Shown here piece by piece: positions 10,566 through 22,867 of a stretch of 64,000 nt of DNA. The translations under genes were made by a program, and so were the position numbers. How positions within the stretch are numbered: the stretch's first letter is position 1; each line of letters opens with the position of its first letter. The DNA is from Ampelocalamus luodianensis (lineage: Eukaryota; Streptophyta; Magnoliopsida; Poales; Poaceae). A model generated the notes under the pieces. That model saw only the letters and a program-made list of their open reading frames with translations. It was not told the DNA's origin and did not search any database. The DNA lies in the NCBI GenBank assembly GCA_036346255.1, contig CM070620.1, forward strand, positions 58,266,522 through 58,330,521, in the 5' to 3' direction.

Positions 10566-13500
10566 TGTGGGCTCCGGATTATTGGAAATGTACTTAATTA
10601 AATTCATACGATAACATGATTATTAATAAAGGAACGAGATCGCCCTCAATTAAAGATCATGCTAACGGTATAAATTCAACAAGTAACAATTCCAATAAAC
10701 AGGATCCCCGGATATATATATATATATCTCACAATGGTTCCCAGGATCAATGACCATTGCATATATATATCCTTTAACAACATTGCATCATACACATACA
10801 AGTCGTACATTTGCATTATTAAACATAATTTTACAACATTCGGGTTTAGTACTACAATATAGAGTGACTTGGTCACTACAACATATTCAACGGTGAAGCA
10901 AAATAAGCTGAAAAAGTCCACCAATGGCCTCATCCACCCATGAGCAATTGCGTGGAGGAAAGAAATGGCGTTACTCGTTAGCGTCACCACGATCGGCGCT
11001 AACGGTGCTTCGTAAAGAAACCGTCCTCACCGCAACAATAGGTGATAGCACCTTGAGTGCGGAAGGTACTCAGCAAGTCTTACATAAACTAATTAAAGAA
11101 AGTGGTTATTAGAGCCTATTCAAAGGGTAGAGTTTTTACATGCATAAGGTTGCAATAGGAAGGTATAAAGGTTCAGATTTGCATAAGCGATACATCTTAA
11201 CCTACAAAGGCTAACTTTTGATAAAGCAATTTAATAAATCAAAGTTTGCTTAGAACGATAAGTAAATGACATAAAAGTAAACGATGCAGATGCATGATTC
11301 CTCATGCAAACTGAAAATAAACCCAAACCAGATTTTTGAAAATCAAAACTTCTATACTGGTGACATCAATTCAAGTTATCGTCCATGACCGTGGACACGG
11401 CTATTCGAGCAGTTTATACCTGCGAGGTGTACATCTTTACCCACATGACTTAGCTAGCCCGTTGCCTTCGGATGCCTCAGAATGATGACATACTTCCTTT
11501 GGTATGCCGGCCGGGAAACTAAGATTTGGTATTTTTCAACAAGCCAACACTATTGAGTTGGACCCCATGTGTGAACCGATCCCGCAAACAACGATCGATA
11601 GCATCTCGCTAACGGGGCACACATGTTGCGTCGATAATGCCGATCAAACAATTTAATGCGAATTGGGTTCCCTACCCATAGTAGAATGCTATCGGCACCA
11701 TTAAGGTATCGTATATGCGACGAGGCACATATACGCCCTCACCCTCCTAAGAACATCTGATACTGACATACAAGCTCACATGGCATAAAACGCGGTCCTC
11801 AGACCAGAGCATCTATGTCATACAAGGTCAATACACATATCCTTACTCTCCTGTTTCCAACTCAATAGTCTCAACATTTTACTTAACCAAACAGCGCCCA
11901 TACACTTTGCATGTGGAAGTGCGTGGGGACTTGAACTAAATAGTCGAGTTCGGTCCTTAATTAACCCGGACAAGTCCACCACAAAACCCAATCTCGTGCA
12001 CAAAAGCACCATCACTAGCTTCCTCTTGTCGGATCAATTTGAATTTCAAATCTGGGACTGATTTAAAAAGCTGGACAAAGAGTTTAAAATGACAATAGTT
12101 GATAGTGATTCCCATGTTTGACAAGATATGCTTGTCAAACTCTAAAATCTCTAGACTGCATGTCTAAGCTAAAACTGAAAATATAGCTTATGATATACAG
12201 TACTATGCTAGGGTTAAGTGTATGGTGACAATTGAGGTAATCCATCATATTTGGTCATAGCTAACTACTAACAGATCACATTTTGTACTTTCAGAAAAAT
12301 AGCATGCACAGATGTCACTGGATTTGTAAAAACTATGGTACAAAATTTGGGATCAATATGGTGCAAAGAGGATACTTGCCTTGGTAGTAATACACTTCTG
12401 TTGCAGGTTCAGGTTGCTCAGAGGCAGATTCAAAAACTTCAAATGAACCAGATTCTATAGAAAGCAAATAAATCCAATAAATACCAAACCTGACAGTAAG
12501 CTCAAAATGAAGGAAAAAGGCATGATCAATTTGGAAATGCATAATTACAGTGTGCTTAAGCCATAACTACCCATAATAATGATAATAACCCATAATATAG
12601 CTTACTGTTTTCAAAAGACAGAAACTAGAGTTTAGTGTAAAGTCCCAGTTTTCAGATTTGAAAAGAGCTGAAAACAGGACAGATCGCAAGTTTCGGAAAA
12701 AGGAATATAGAACATGCAAAAGTTCATAAATGAAACTTAGCATGATCTTTTAGGGTAATTAATATCCCAAACCAACCTTAGTCTAACCCTAACTAGTTAG
12801 ATTACATCAATTAAGAAGAAATTCATTTTTGTCGGTTAAGCCGACAAAAAGAATCAGAGACAGATCTCAACTAGAAGTCAAAATAGATGATGACAAGAAT
12901 GGAAAGATTAACTTGTCATGCTGCTAGGGTTTAGTCAAAACCTAAATAAGATGGTAAGTTGACAGGAAGAACCCTAGGTCTTGAAAATGACATGGAAAAC
13001 CGAAAAGGCATAATATCAACTTTTCAGTTTGAAGCAAGTTGAAGCTACTGATGCTTAAAAGAATGATTCACAACAGCTTCTAAGATCCTTAAGATGCTCA
13101 AGATATCGAAAACGAGGGTTTTATCTTACCAGTAGAAGAAAAACACCCAAGTTTCTGAAATCGATATTGATCAACAGAGAGATAGTATTTGGTTCAACCT
13201 ACAAAGTATGTCAAATCTTTATTGTGGGTAAAACCAATGCTTAAGGTGGATAAGCAAAGAACAAGAGCAAGAAACTCCTTTGAATGACAAGGAAAAGGAT
13301 GAGCTTCTTGGTCAACAATGGCAACAAACAAAAGCTAGGGTTTATATATAGATGTTGAGCTACGGGGCAAGAGAGAAAGATCGAGTTGATGAGGTGTCCA
13401 TTTAGCTAAACATCAAAAAATTAGTGCATAATTTTTGGATAAATCCTCTCCCGCTCACAAAAATGGTGTCTGTGTGAGAGATAAGGAAGAAGAGAGGCAA

Positions 13501-14943
13501 AATATGACATGTGGGCCCTTTGTCATTCTCGGCCATGTGCATCTCACAAAAGCTCAAAGAATATCACCGTCAGATTGGAAATGGCGTTTGTGATAAATAG
13601 AGAGATTAAATGATTTGAATCGGTGCCATTAATATGGACCGCACGATCTAGATCGACCGTCGGGATTAAGCGGAGCTCAAAGAAATCCGAGATCCACTTT
13701 CAAATCGGGCGTTGGATTGGAATCAACGATCGGCTAAAGAATACACGTCACCCCCTTTTTGATGCGATGGCACAACACCGTTGGATTTGATTTCTCGATC
13801 GGGATGGAAGATTGAGCCGGATGGTCGATTGCATACACTCATGTGGACCTTACGATTGAAATCCAACGATCCACCGATTTTGGGCTTTAAGGCCCACGGT
13901 CAAAAAGAAGCGCCAGTGGATTGAAATCAAAGGCCCGCATAAGCGCCGCGCCTCGATTTCAAATTGGAATAAGCGGCGCGTTAGATCAAGAATGAGTGGC
14001 TGCGATCGTGAGGGATCGAGTCGTCAGAATGCATACACTAATATGGACCACACGATGAAGATCCAACGGCCCAGGAGTGCGGGCTTTATAACACGCGGTA
14101 AAAGGAAAAGCCGAGGATTCGAATCTAACGGCTCGGATAAAGCGCGCTTTACGTTTAAAGCGAAAGAGTGCGCTCTTGGATCGAGAATGAGCGGTGGAGA
14201 TTGAAAAGGGATCGGAGTTGTCCGGGTGCACACATCGATCTCTTCGTTAGATCAAGATCCAGCGGCGGAGATTAAAATGCACCGTGGACGGCTCGCGGGG
14301 TGTTATAACCGCGGTTCGATAGAAGATCAACGGCTCATATCACGCGTGGAGTTTTGGGCTTGCGTTGGGACGTGACCGAGCCAGACCAAATAGACTGGGT
14401 TGAACCCAAACACGTGAGACCGAGTCGCTACAGTGCAAGGGTTGGGTTTAGACCAGTTTAGTTGACCAGACCCATTTGAACACTTAAAAGGTTTGACTGG
14501 GACTTTAAAAATATCAAATAAATTTATAAATTCATGAAATTTTTACTATAAGCTACTGGGATGATATATTTCCCAGATAAATTTTATAAACCACATTTTC
14601 ACTTTGTAAAATACATAAATATTTATTTCAGGCCGAAAATATTTATTTAAAGACAATAAATTTTTCTTTAAGCCCAAATAATTTCTAAAAATGCAACAAA
14701 AATATTTTTAGCCAAGATAATTTATCTAGGCTTTAATAAAAATACTTCCCAGTCATAATACAAGTTTTATCTTGTATTCCTTTAAGACTTCAAATGGTCC
14801 TTTAGGGTTTTGGCTAAAAAAAGAAGGTTTTTAATTTGTAACATGCTGCCCAAAGTGTAGAAATGAACAGTAATGCTATGAACAGCACCTCATTACTGTT
14901 CATAAAGCATTTTATTACTGTTTATAAACTTGGGGCTGTTACA
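10566..14943 (-). repeat. Element B 5' LTR (4378 bp)
   Basis: This is the direct repeat partner of 227-4612. It provides the promoter for element transcription; a TATA box is at 13341-13352. Differences from the 3' LTR are scattered and are dominated by CAG/CTG versus CG-type changes and one-base indels, so LTR-divergence dating would be unreliable. Confidence 0.93.
13341..13352 (-). promoter_or_regulatory. TATA box of element B 5' LTR
   Basis: TCTATATATAAA on the element strand lies about 2.8 kb upstream of the primer site, so a long 5' untranslated leader (R-U5) would follow. Confidence 0.6.
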
Positions 14944-14948
14944 TGAGT
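14944..14948. repeat. Target-site duplication of element B, right copy (TGAGT)
   Basis: It directly follows the LTR end CTGTTACA and is identical to 222-226. Confidence 0.93.
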
Positions 14949-15550
14949 GGTGGGACAACTTCACCTAATCATATCCAGATGCCTAGAAGATCTTGTGGAC
15001 TAAGTTTTTGTGGGCCTTCCGTCGTGCACATATTCCTTCATGCATGATAACCCTAAAGAGCAATCGATCTGTAAGCGAGTATCTACACAAGTTTAACCAG
15101 CTTGCTTGCTACACTCCAAAAGATGTGGCCAAGGATGAAGACATGCAGGAGCGATTCCTAGAAGGATTGAATGACAAACTCTCTATTCGTCTGATCTCTC
15201 AAAACTTCACCGACTTTCAGTAGTTGGTGGACAAGGTTATCCGCCAGGAAGGAAAGAATCAAGAGATGAAGAACCGCAAATGAAGTATGGCGGCTCGGAA
15301 GTTCAACTCTGGGGGTCTTCCCAAACCCCACTTTGCTCAGCCCCAAACACCTCAACATGGGAGATTTCAGTCTTCCTTGTCCAAAGTCCCAGCACCGGCA
15401 CAGCGCCCTAATGCTTCCGCCTTTCGCAGCAGTTCAACTGGAGGACAATTCTAGCAGAAGAACCCGACCTCCTCAGCACCAGGAGTGACCTGTTTGAATT
15501 GCAATGAGATGTGGCATTATGCCAATAAATGCCCGAAGAAGCAGTAGACT
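14944..15550 (+). pseudogene. Element A gag, C-terminal part with zinc knuckle
   Basis: This continues the frame from 1-226: EWWDNFT, then FRRAHIPSCMITLK, SVSEYLHKFNQLA, LEGLNDKLSIR (to about 15220), a low-complexity Ser/Pro/Gln tract and the knuckle CLNCNEMWHYANKC (about 15492-15533). The four metal ligands C, C, H, C are present. In-frame stops occur after NFT, after PDA, after DFQ (15221-15223) and at further points, including one after KKQ at 15545-15547. Several fit C-to-T change of CAG, CAA or CGA codons. This is a long-dead structural gene. Confidence 0.88.
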
Positions 15551-15976
15551 GTGGCCCCAGCCAGGCCAACCTCAGGAGCTCCAACCTCCGACGGCACCCC
15601 AAAGCCGACGGTTCAGTACATGAAGGGACGTGTAAATCACGTCACAGTAGAGGAAGCTCAAGCAGCACCAAATGTTGTTCTTGGTACGTTCCTCATTAAT
15701 TTGATACCAACGTCAGTTCTATTTCATTCCGGAGCTTCACATTCCTTTGTTTCAAATAAGTTTGTGGGAAAATATGGGTTACCTATCTCTCCTTTAGATA
15801 ACCCTATGATCAACCATTCTCTGGGCTCGGAAATGAGGACTAGTTCCCTATGCCCAAACCTTACCCTGGAAATATTTGGAGTATCTTTCTTGGCAAACTT
15901 AATAGTCTTGCACTCACAAGGATTGGATGTGATTCTCGGAATGGACCGGCTTGCCAAGAATCAAAGTCAGATAGAC
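15551..15976 (+). pseudogene. Element A aspartic protease with Asp-to-His active site, cut by element C
   Basis: The open frame is 148 codons long, although its first residue is not the real start since protease is part of the polyprotein. Motifs: VNHVTVEEAQAAP, the flap-side segment VLGTFLINLIPTSVLFHSGASHSF and LDVILGMDRLAK. The catalytic triad D-S-G reads H-S-G, with CAT at 15725-15727 (residue 59), so the enzyme would be dead even without the stops elsewhere. The host frame stops at the C insertion; residues from 15977 on (ETPVY) are encoded by C's LTR. The frame resumes at 39889. Confidence 0.9.
15972..15976. repeat. Target-site duplication of element C, left copy (TAGAC)
   Basis: It precedes TGTGAGACCCC at 15977 and is identical to 39889-39893. 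Confidence 0.93.
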
Positions 15977-16400
15977 TGTGAGACCCCGGTTTATTAAACT
16001 TGTAATACTTAACCTTCCTCTGGTTCTAGTATCACAAATAGAATAATCCGCGTCTCGATGAATATGTGCCTCCCAGAACAAGCAGCACACGTACATCATA
16101 TCCAAGCATGCATCAATTCCATACAACAGATTATAACAAGTCTACCAAAAGACATACATAATATAAGTTATTACAACACAGCCGACCGGCCAAATGACAT
16201 AAGTAGCAAATAAGTAACAGCGGAAGCAAAAGTTGCCATAAGATGGCTTAAACCAAAAGACGACCGGTTAGCCACATAACACCACAGGGCAACCGACCGG
16301 GCCGCCAAGCTAATCGCCCTTAAGCGCCACAAGCACAACTCACAAAAGTGAGGTCCATCGGACTCACTATCATCCTCTGCACAACACAAGCAATGCAGGT

Positions 16401-16418
16401 GAGTACAAAAATGTACTC
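16401..16418 (-). other. LTR stem-loop, GAGTAC-type (element C, 3' LTR)
   Basis: GAGTAC (16401-16406), loop AAAAAT and GTACTC (16413-16418). In the element sense it follows CTTGC and precedes ACC, as in the other elements. Confidence 0.7.
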
Positions 16419-16747
16419 GCAAGACTTACGAGTAACAAGCCTATACATAGCTACATGAAAGTTGTATTCAAAGGAATGTGGTTATATGGTTCTTTGGGCG
16501 CATAAAGCAAGTTTCATTTGCAATATTGTAATAAGTTGAGCAATGAGTTTGTAAAATCTGTTTTAAGCATTTAAATAACAATGAGTAAACATAAGTAACA
16601 AGTATCCACCTAGAAGTGACTTTCCCAAAAGTCACCACATCATAACATGAATCACGATTCATACCACCCAACAAGTTTTAATTTTAAAATGGTTGTAGTC
16701 TAACTCTTGAAAAGCTTATCCAAGCGTGTCCATAACCTAGGGCGAGG

Positions 16748-16759
16748 CTATTCGAATAG
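16748..16759 (-). other. Perfect palindrome CTATTCGAATAG within conserved LTR module (C, 3' LTR)
   Basis: A 12-bp perfect palindrome followed by TTTTAATCCTGCAGG and GTACCCACAC. The same module is in the 5' LTR (35610-35621), in E (43854-43865) and, with one change, in B. Confidence 0.65.
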
Positions 16760-18484
16760 TTTTAATCCTGCAGGTGTACCAATGTACCCACACTTGAGAC
16801 ATCGCCTTTTCGCCAAGCTATTAAGCACACTTCCTTTGGTATGCTAAGCACGGCTAAGTCCTCTGAACCCTTTCCAATGGAATATGCTAATCAAGAGACG
16901 CACGTATGGGGTTAATCCTTAGTGATCTGCCGACGAAATATGGATCACAAGGACCCATATGTGGAGCAAGATACACCGGCCTCGTGGTGTTCTCCTCCTA
17001 CAAGCGTGTCCATGTTGCATATAATCAAATATGCAACCCACCACATGACTCATTAATTAACACAGCCCAAAGTACTCGGCTAAGAGAGGTCCCATATCCC
17101 TCTAGTGTGGTTAGCACGCATGCAGAATGCTCGGATAATGATACTCACAAGTAGTTCGGTCCTTAATTGACCGGGCACCATTCCAATCACACCCAAAAGA
17201 TCACACCATCTTACCATTGTGCCCAAGTCTAAATTGTTTTCATTTTCAGTTTTAGTTTTGCAATTTAGACATAGCACAAGGCTGAAATGTACACATAGTA
17301 ATAGTTTGTGTGATCAAAGTTATCGACAGTCGATAAGCGCCATTTCTACCGATAGCTAAGCATGGCTAAGCATAATGACACGTAAACTACTAAGTGACAA
17401 GGGTCCATCCAGTGAACCCAAAATCACAGACAAGTAACCTAGGCCGGTGAGTAGAGGAATGAACATTTCCTACGATAATGCATCTAGTAGGCCAACTCCG
17501 ACAATAGTTTAAAACAACATAGCAATGCATACATAGAATTTGCAAACAATATATCGAATTTGAAAATAGTAGGAACAATATGATCAAATGAATGCTACAT
17601 CCGCTTGCTGGTGAAGTCTGAGTCGATGGTCTGTGGCTCAATATCAAGATTAATACTATTATCTTGAACCCTACGCTAAAAGGCGATAAGCAAATAAGAA
17701 CGAAGAACACCAAATAAATCCCAACGACAAAACACACCAAACCTAATAAAATTTACACTACAGCTAGGGAATGATCTAAGACAATGACAGGAACAAGAAT
17801 TATGCTATTTGGACTAAGCATACAAAAGATATGAGCAAAATGCTCTGTCTCAGCCTATAACAACCTAATTAATAATTAACACTGTTCATGACGAAATTTT
17901 CTAGAGTGATCTAAGGTCTGAAATTTTTATAGCAAGTAGATTATGACATCCTAATAACAGCAAAGTTGGATTTACTAATTTTGGAGTTATACACATTTAC
18001 TTATGATTTTTCTAAGTTGTAAATCTAATACAAATCATTTTACAGAATTATGAACATGCTCAAATCCTACTTTATATGAAAGTAGACTAACAGACGAATT
18101 TAACAAAATTGGTTTTGCACAATTTGGATTTATATAGAAAAAGATATGCATTTTTCAAGATTAAAACTATTTACGGAATATTCAAAATGGAAATCGAGTT
18201 ATTCCTAGTTACACAATTTTACACTCTTGCAAAATGCTTAAATCCATTTTATAATAAACTAAAGTGATAACAAAATTTATTACTGATTGGAATTATCTAA
18301 AAGCGATTAAAATGAATTAGTTATGAGTTTCTAAAGTTTTACATCATTTCGGTTGTTAAACAAATAGTTACGAAATACGAGACAAACTCAAATAAAAGAA
18401 AGCAGCGTGGACAACTCCCAACCCTTGATCTAAATCCTCGGCTCACGCGAAAAACAGCGACGCGCGCCAACTCAGCGGAGGCCA

Positions 18485-18506
18485 CCGTTGGATCAAGATC
18501 CAACGG
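18485..18506. repeat. Inverted repeat CCGTTGGATC/GATCCAACGG (C, 3' LTR)
   Basis: 10-bp perfect arms separated by AA; the same unit is at 37374-37395. Similar units are common in this LTR (for example CGTTGGAT..ATCCAACG at 20167-20186) and in B. Confidence 0.75.
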
Positions 18507-19345
18507 CGCACGCAGTGTATGCATTCGGACGGTGCGGTTGCATACGATCTTAGCCGTTGATCGCAAGATCGACGGTCGAGAATGATCAAGGCATCCGGAG
18601 GGTCCGAACGCACACAAAGATCAGGGCCGCAGATCTAAAAATGAACGGTAGATATTTAACGTAGTTCAAAGGAAGATGCTGACACGTGGGACCGCATGTC
18701 AGTGACCTTGAGTCACCCACGCGAACGTTTAACCCACGTGCACAGTGCACTGGGCCCACATGTCAACGACTAAAAGTGGCGGTTAGGACAGGATTAATGC
18801 TTCTAATGATTATCATTAACTAGACACTAATGACTCCTGAGATTTGATTTTAACCCCTCGGGCCCACAAGTCAGCGACCCAGAGGTAAATTCCGACAGCG
18901 ATTAAATGCCGACACATTAATTAACCAATGATTAACATTAATGATGTCGAACGAGGCTGTATTGAACGTAGAGTGATTTAAGGATATTGGGCCCACGGGT
19001 CAGTGGCTCAACCACAAAGATTAAGACACAATTAACAACTAATGATTAGCAATTAATGTGTCCTAATCAAATGACGAAAACGGGAGCTGCTGTGCCGGCA
19101 AAACCCGAGTGATTTCAACGGCAAATCGCCGGCGACACTGGCCGTGGCGGCGCCGAACAAGAGCCAAAATGGATTCGCAATAGCACTACGAATCTAATGG
19201 TGGCATCCTCGCTGGCGGTGAGGGACTAGAACGCCGGCTAGCCGGAAAAACAAAAATAGGAGCTTACTGCTAAACATGAAAATCGCGATGAGCTCCACTG
19301 CAAGCCTAGGATGCGGTGCCAAAGCTTCTAAGGACTAATAAGAAG

Positions 19346-19657
19346 CTACCTTAGCGACAAGAAGCTTCGAAGATGGCCGGAGATGCCAAATGAGTGATAC
19401 CAAAGCATCAATATAGCTTCATAATGATTCACAGAAGCTAAATGAGCAAGTAATTGGAAAATGGAGCACTCACCTGAGCTGAGGAAGAAGATGACCAATT
19501 TCGGCCGAATTTGAACAAACCCCAAATTGGACAATTCCTGAGAATCAAATCCAAAATTAAGTGAGGGGAAATGTTCAAGGAAGTAAATAGATAAGGTTAG
19601 GGCAAAGAAACGTGAAGGAGGACCATTGGAACACCAAGAACACCAATGGAGCTCCAC
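19346..19657 (-). other. Open frame of 103 codons in C 3' LTR, kept in both LTRs; probably leader sequence
   Basis: A Met-initiated frame on the element strand with hydrophobic segments (LTLSIYFLEHFPSLNFGF) and no recognised domain. The partner frame in the 5' LTR is 38606-38280 (108 codons), nearly identical until the 59-bp length difference changes the C-terminus. A good splice-donor match (CTCAG then GTGAGT) sits inside it at 19473-19468. It may be a spurious frame in the LTR leader; I would not call it a gene. Confidence 0.35.
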
Positions 19658-20919
19658 GGGTCAACAATGGCGGTTTGCCATTTTTGAGGTGTTAAGCTCC
19701 AATATTGAGAATGAAGCTTGATGGTGGTCTAAAGAAATACCAGGAAGCATTGAGAGTGTTTATGAAGCCATGAAAGCATTAGGGTTTGCACCACACATCT
19801 CTCGGGCGGCAAAACACAAAGCACAATGCGCGGCCGACAAGGAAAAAGAGGTGTAGACGTGCATTAGGGCATGGCCTGGCTCAGTGTACCTCCCATACCC
19901 CTAAACGTCGGCTAGGGTGGCTTTAGGGAGCAAGAAATGACACTGCCATTACTCCCCCTACTGTTCATGCACGGCTAGAGGTTGAAGACGACCCGCGAAA
20001 AAGGCTCGACGATTTTCAGCCGTTGGATGAGACACGGACGGCTGAGATAGAGCCACGCCTCCCAGGATTAAAACACAACGGGGAGACTGCGAGCCTTATG
20101 ATTAGAAACGAACGGCTCAGATAGCTCCACGTTGCAAACCCAATTCACAACGAAAAGACACGCGAGCGTTGGATCTTAATCCAACGGCTCAGATTCAAGA
20201 ATGCAACCGGAGGGTCCGAAGGTTTCGGAGAATCTCAACGGTTGGATGGAGATCTAACGGTTGACATTCGCGCAAGCAACCGGAAAGTCCGAAGGGTTAC
20301 ACGCGCGCGGGCCGTGCGATTTAGATCCAACGGTCGAGATCCAACGTGCGTTTTAAAGAGTGGCTCGGTGCAGTTAGTTGACTGGACCGAATCAATTTGC
20401 TCGAGCCCGAGTCTGACTCGAACCCAAGTAACAGTAAAACCAGGTTTGACTTTGAAATAAGAACAGAGACTTTGAATTATTTATTTGAGGTAGCAAATTA
20501 ACTCCAAAAATTATGAAATTTTTACAGGAGCTTGCTAACTCAGATATTAACCTTGTGTAAAATTTTCAGAGGTTTTTATGCTGCGAATAAATCTCCAAAA
20601 ATTCTGCAAGGCTCTGTTTTAATGTTTGACTGCCTCTAAAAATATTCAAACAATTTCTAAAAATTGTGAAATTTTTCAGAGGGGTCACATACCATCACAG
20701 AGACTTAGGAAAAATATTTCCAGAGGATAATCATAAGATTTGACAAGATTGTTTTTGCAATGACAGGATTTGGATCAACTAGACTTGTGACAATGTATTT
20801 CCATAATTCCTTGTACAAGAATTGTTTGGCACAAGAGGAAATACATGATGTAAGAAAAAGTTTTAGTTTCTACTGATTTTCTTACATTTGAAACACAAGC
20901 CCAAGATTGGGATGTTACA

Positions 20920-20936
20920 AAACCTCCCCCCCTTAC
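20920..20936 (-). other. Polypurine tract of element C
   Basis: The element strand has GTAAGGGGGGGAGGTTT directly before the LTR start TGTAACATCCC. Confidence 0.9.
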
Positions 20937-20937
20937 A

Positions 20938-20958
20938 AGAATCTCGCCCCGAGATTCT
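20938..20958 (-). other. PPT-adjacent stem-loop (element C)
   Basis: AGAATCTCG (20938-20946), loop CCC and CGAGATTCT (20950-20958) form a 9-bp perfect stem one base from the polypurine tract. Compared with B, one stem pair differs on both sides (G-C for A-T), which preserves pairing. Confidence 0.7.
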
Positions 20959-20960
20959 GT

Positions 20961-22210
20961 TTACTCGGAGAAGAAGGATGGGTAATCTGCACGAAGACGA
21001 TCCTCGCGCTCCCAAGTTGCCTCATCTTCAGAATGGTTTGACCACTGAACCTTAAGGAACTTGATGACACGGTTCCTTGTCCTTCGTTCAGATTCTTCGA
21101 GAATACGAACAGGATGCTCATGGTAGGTCAAATTTTCTTGCACATCGAGATTTTCCAACGGAGTTTTCTCAACTGGAATACGGAGGCATTTCTTCAAGTG
21201 TGACACATGGAACACGTCGTGCACACCCTCAAGTGAAGCTGGCAACTCCAATCTGTATGCAACAGCTCCAATCCTCTCGATGATGCGATAAGGCCCAACA
21301 TATCGAGGAGCTAACTTGCCCTTGACGCCAAAACGCTGATGGCCTTTCAAGGGTGAGACCTTGAGATACACAAAGTCATTGGGCTCAAAGCTCAACTCTC
21401 GACGACGACGATCCGCATAGCTCTTTTGCCTGGACTGGGCCACGCGCAAATGCTCACGAATCAACTGAACTTGACTTTCGGCCTCATTGATGGAATCTGG
21501 CCCGAAGAACTGACGCTCACCAGTTTCCGACCAGTTCAATGGGGTTCTACACTTCCTCCCATACAAGGCCTCAAACGGTGTCATGCCAAGACTAGCTTGG
21601 AAACTGTTGTTGTAGGAGAACTCTGCAAACGGCAAGCACTTCTCCCACTTCTTTCCATAGGAAAGAACACAGGCACGGAGCATATCTTCCAACACTTGGT
21701 TGACTCTCTCCGTCTGACCATCAGTTTGAGGATGATAAGCTGAACTGAAGGAAAGACGTGTACCCATTGCCTTTTGCAGATTATGCCAAAAGCGAGAGGT
21801 GAAAAGAGAACCACGATCTGACACAATCGTTCGTGGCACACCATGCAAACATACAATACGAGACACATCGAGATCCGCCAGCTGACTAACACTGAGATTG
21901 GTACGCACTGGCAGAAAATGTGCCACCTTCGTCAATCGATCAATGACAACCCAGATAGCATCCTTCCCGTAAGAAATGCAGGCGGACGGTGATGAAATCC
22001 ATACCAACGGAATCCCACTTCCATTCTGGTACTGGCAAAGGCTGAAGAAGGCCTGCTGAACGCTGATGTTCATCCTTGACACGACAGCACACGTCGCACT
22101 CGGCAACGAACCTAGCAATCTCGCGCTTCATGCGAGTCCACCAAAATCTCTATCGAAGGTCTTGATACATCTTGGTAGCTCCAGGATGGATAGACAAAGG
22201 GGAGTCATGG
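20961..22210 (-). CDS. Element C integrase with chromodomain-like C-terminus (end of pol)
   Basis: The main frame (22118-20961, 385 codons) holds most of the integrase. The catalytic set is nearly complete: the second Asp is in VSDRG (residue 101) and the Glu in TDGQTERVN (residue 137), exactly 35 residues between them as in the DD35E class. The first Asp is in SVGMDFIT in the overlapping frame 22131-21940, as is the zinc-binding CDVC; the paired His residues (HDSPLSIHPG) lie at about 22206-22180. The C-terminus has YKVSPLKG-type, HVSHLKKCLR and the chromodomain-like QWSNHSEDEATWE. The natural stop is just before the stem-loop at 20958. One frameshift near 22000-21960 and a stop near 22160 break it. 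Residues 1 to about 45 of the long frame are out of the true frame. Confidence 0.92.
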
Positions 22211-22342
22211 GCCTCGCGGAGAATCAAATCCCGCAATTCCATGACCTTCGGAACCACCAAGCACTTGTCCAAACCACACAACACCGTGCTCATCCTCGAA
22301 AAGCACTTAGTGACCCATTCTTGATGTTACGCTTGATTTGGA

Positions 22343-22867
22343 TCACACCAACATCATCTGTTTGGCAGCCTTGATTTGTTCCACCAAAGTCGGTTGCACA
22401 ACCAAGGTAGCAAGAGAACCATGCTCAATCAATCCCAAATTAAGCCGCTGAAATTCTTCGAGAAGGGTAGGTTGTTGCTCTTGAAGTGACAAGGTATTGC
22501 AATACACCTTGCGACTGAGTGCATCAGCAACAACATTAGCCTTGCCCGGGTGATACTGAATGCCCATATCATAATCCTTGATCAATTCCAACCATCTCCT
22601 CTGCCTGAGGTTCAGATCTGGCTGGGTGAACAAATATTTCAAGCTCTTGTGATCAGAATACACCTCACAGCGGTTACCAATGAGGTAATGCCGCCAAATC
22701 TTGAGTGCATGAACCACTGCAGCTAACTCCAAATCATGGGTAGGATAGTTGAGTTCATGAGGCCTCAACTGCCTCGATGCATAGGCCACAACCTTGCCTT
22801 CTTGCATGAGAACACAACCGAGTCCCTGCCGAGAGGCATCACAATAAATGTCAAAGCTCTTATGCAC
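22343..22867 (-). CDS. Element C RNase H domain
   Basis: 174 open codons. The acidic catalytic set is complete: Asp10 (YCDAS), Glu47 (DLELAA), Asp72 (YSDHKS) and Asp115 (VVADALSR). Flanking signatures are GLGCVLMQEGKVVAYASRQL and YDMGIQYHPGKAN. It removes RNA from the RNA/DNA hybrid during element replication. It overlaps the end of the reverse transcriptase frame by a few bases; the two are one polyprotein separated by a frameshift at about 22865, at a likely CCAGATG read as CCGATG. The starting Met is not a real start. The tail beyond residue 125 leads to the integrase zinc domain. Confidence 0.93.
   Translation of the reverse strand: MHKSFDIYCDASRQGLGCVLMQEGKVVAYASRQLRPHELNYPTHDLELAAVVHALKIWRHYLIGNRCEVYSDHKSLKYLFTQPDLNLRQRRWLELIKDYDMGIQYHPGKANVVADALSRKVYCNTLSLQEQQPTLLEEFQRLNLGLIEHGSLATLVVQPTLVEQIKAAKQMMLV

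Larger units (their letters stand above)
227..14943 (-). mobile_element. Element B: Ty3/gypsy LTR retrotransposon, 14.7 kb, complete structure
   Basis: Two direct LTRs (227-4612 and 10566-14943) flank an internal region, and the whole is bounded by TGAGT duplications inside element A gag. Coding runs on the - strand: primer site 10551-10561, an accessory frame 10415-9550, gag 9245-8076, protease, reverse transcriptase, RNase H and integrase ending at 4855, then the polypurine tract 4613-4628. The order protease, reverse transcriptase, RNase H, integrase is that of Ty3/gypsy. The integrase tail ends in a WANNSEDEATWE motif like the chromodomain-type end of Del/Tekay chromoviruses, so that lineage is inferred. 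Every gene is frameshifted; many shifts may be sequence errors (see findings). It was once autonomous. Confidence 0.93.
15977..20919 (-). repeat. Element C 3' LTR (4943 bp)
   Basis: Direct repeat of 34839-39888, from TGTGAGACCCCGG to GGGATGTTACA. Compared with the 5' LTR it lacks about 59 bp after GATGGCC near 19380 (partner 38267-38330) and 21 bp between two TTTGACTG words near 20633 (partner 39579-39602). The latter has the look of a microhomology deletion. It contains the stem-loop 16401-16418, the CTATTCGAATAG module 16748-16759, inverted CCGTTGGATC repeats and a conserved antisense-of-window open frame at 19657-19346. Confidence 0.94.
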
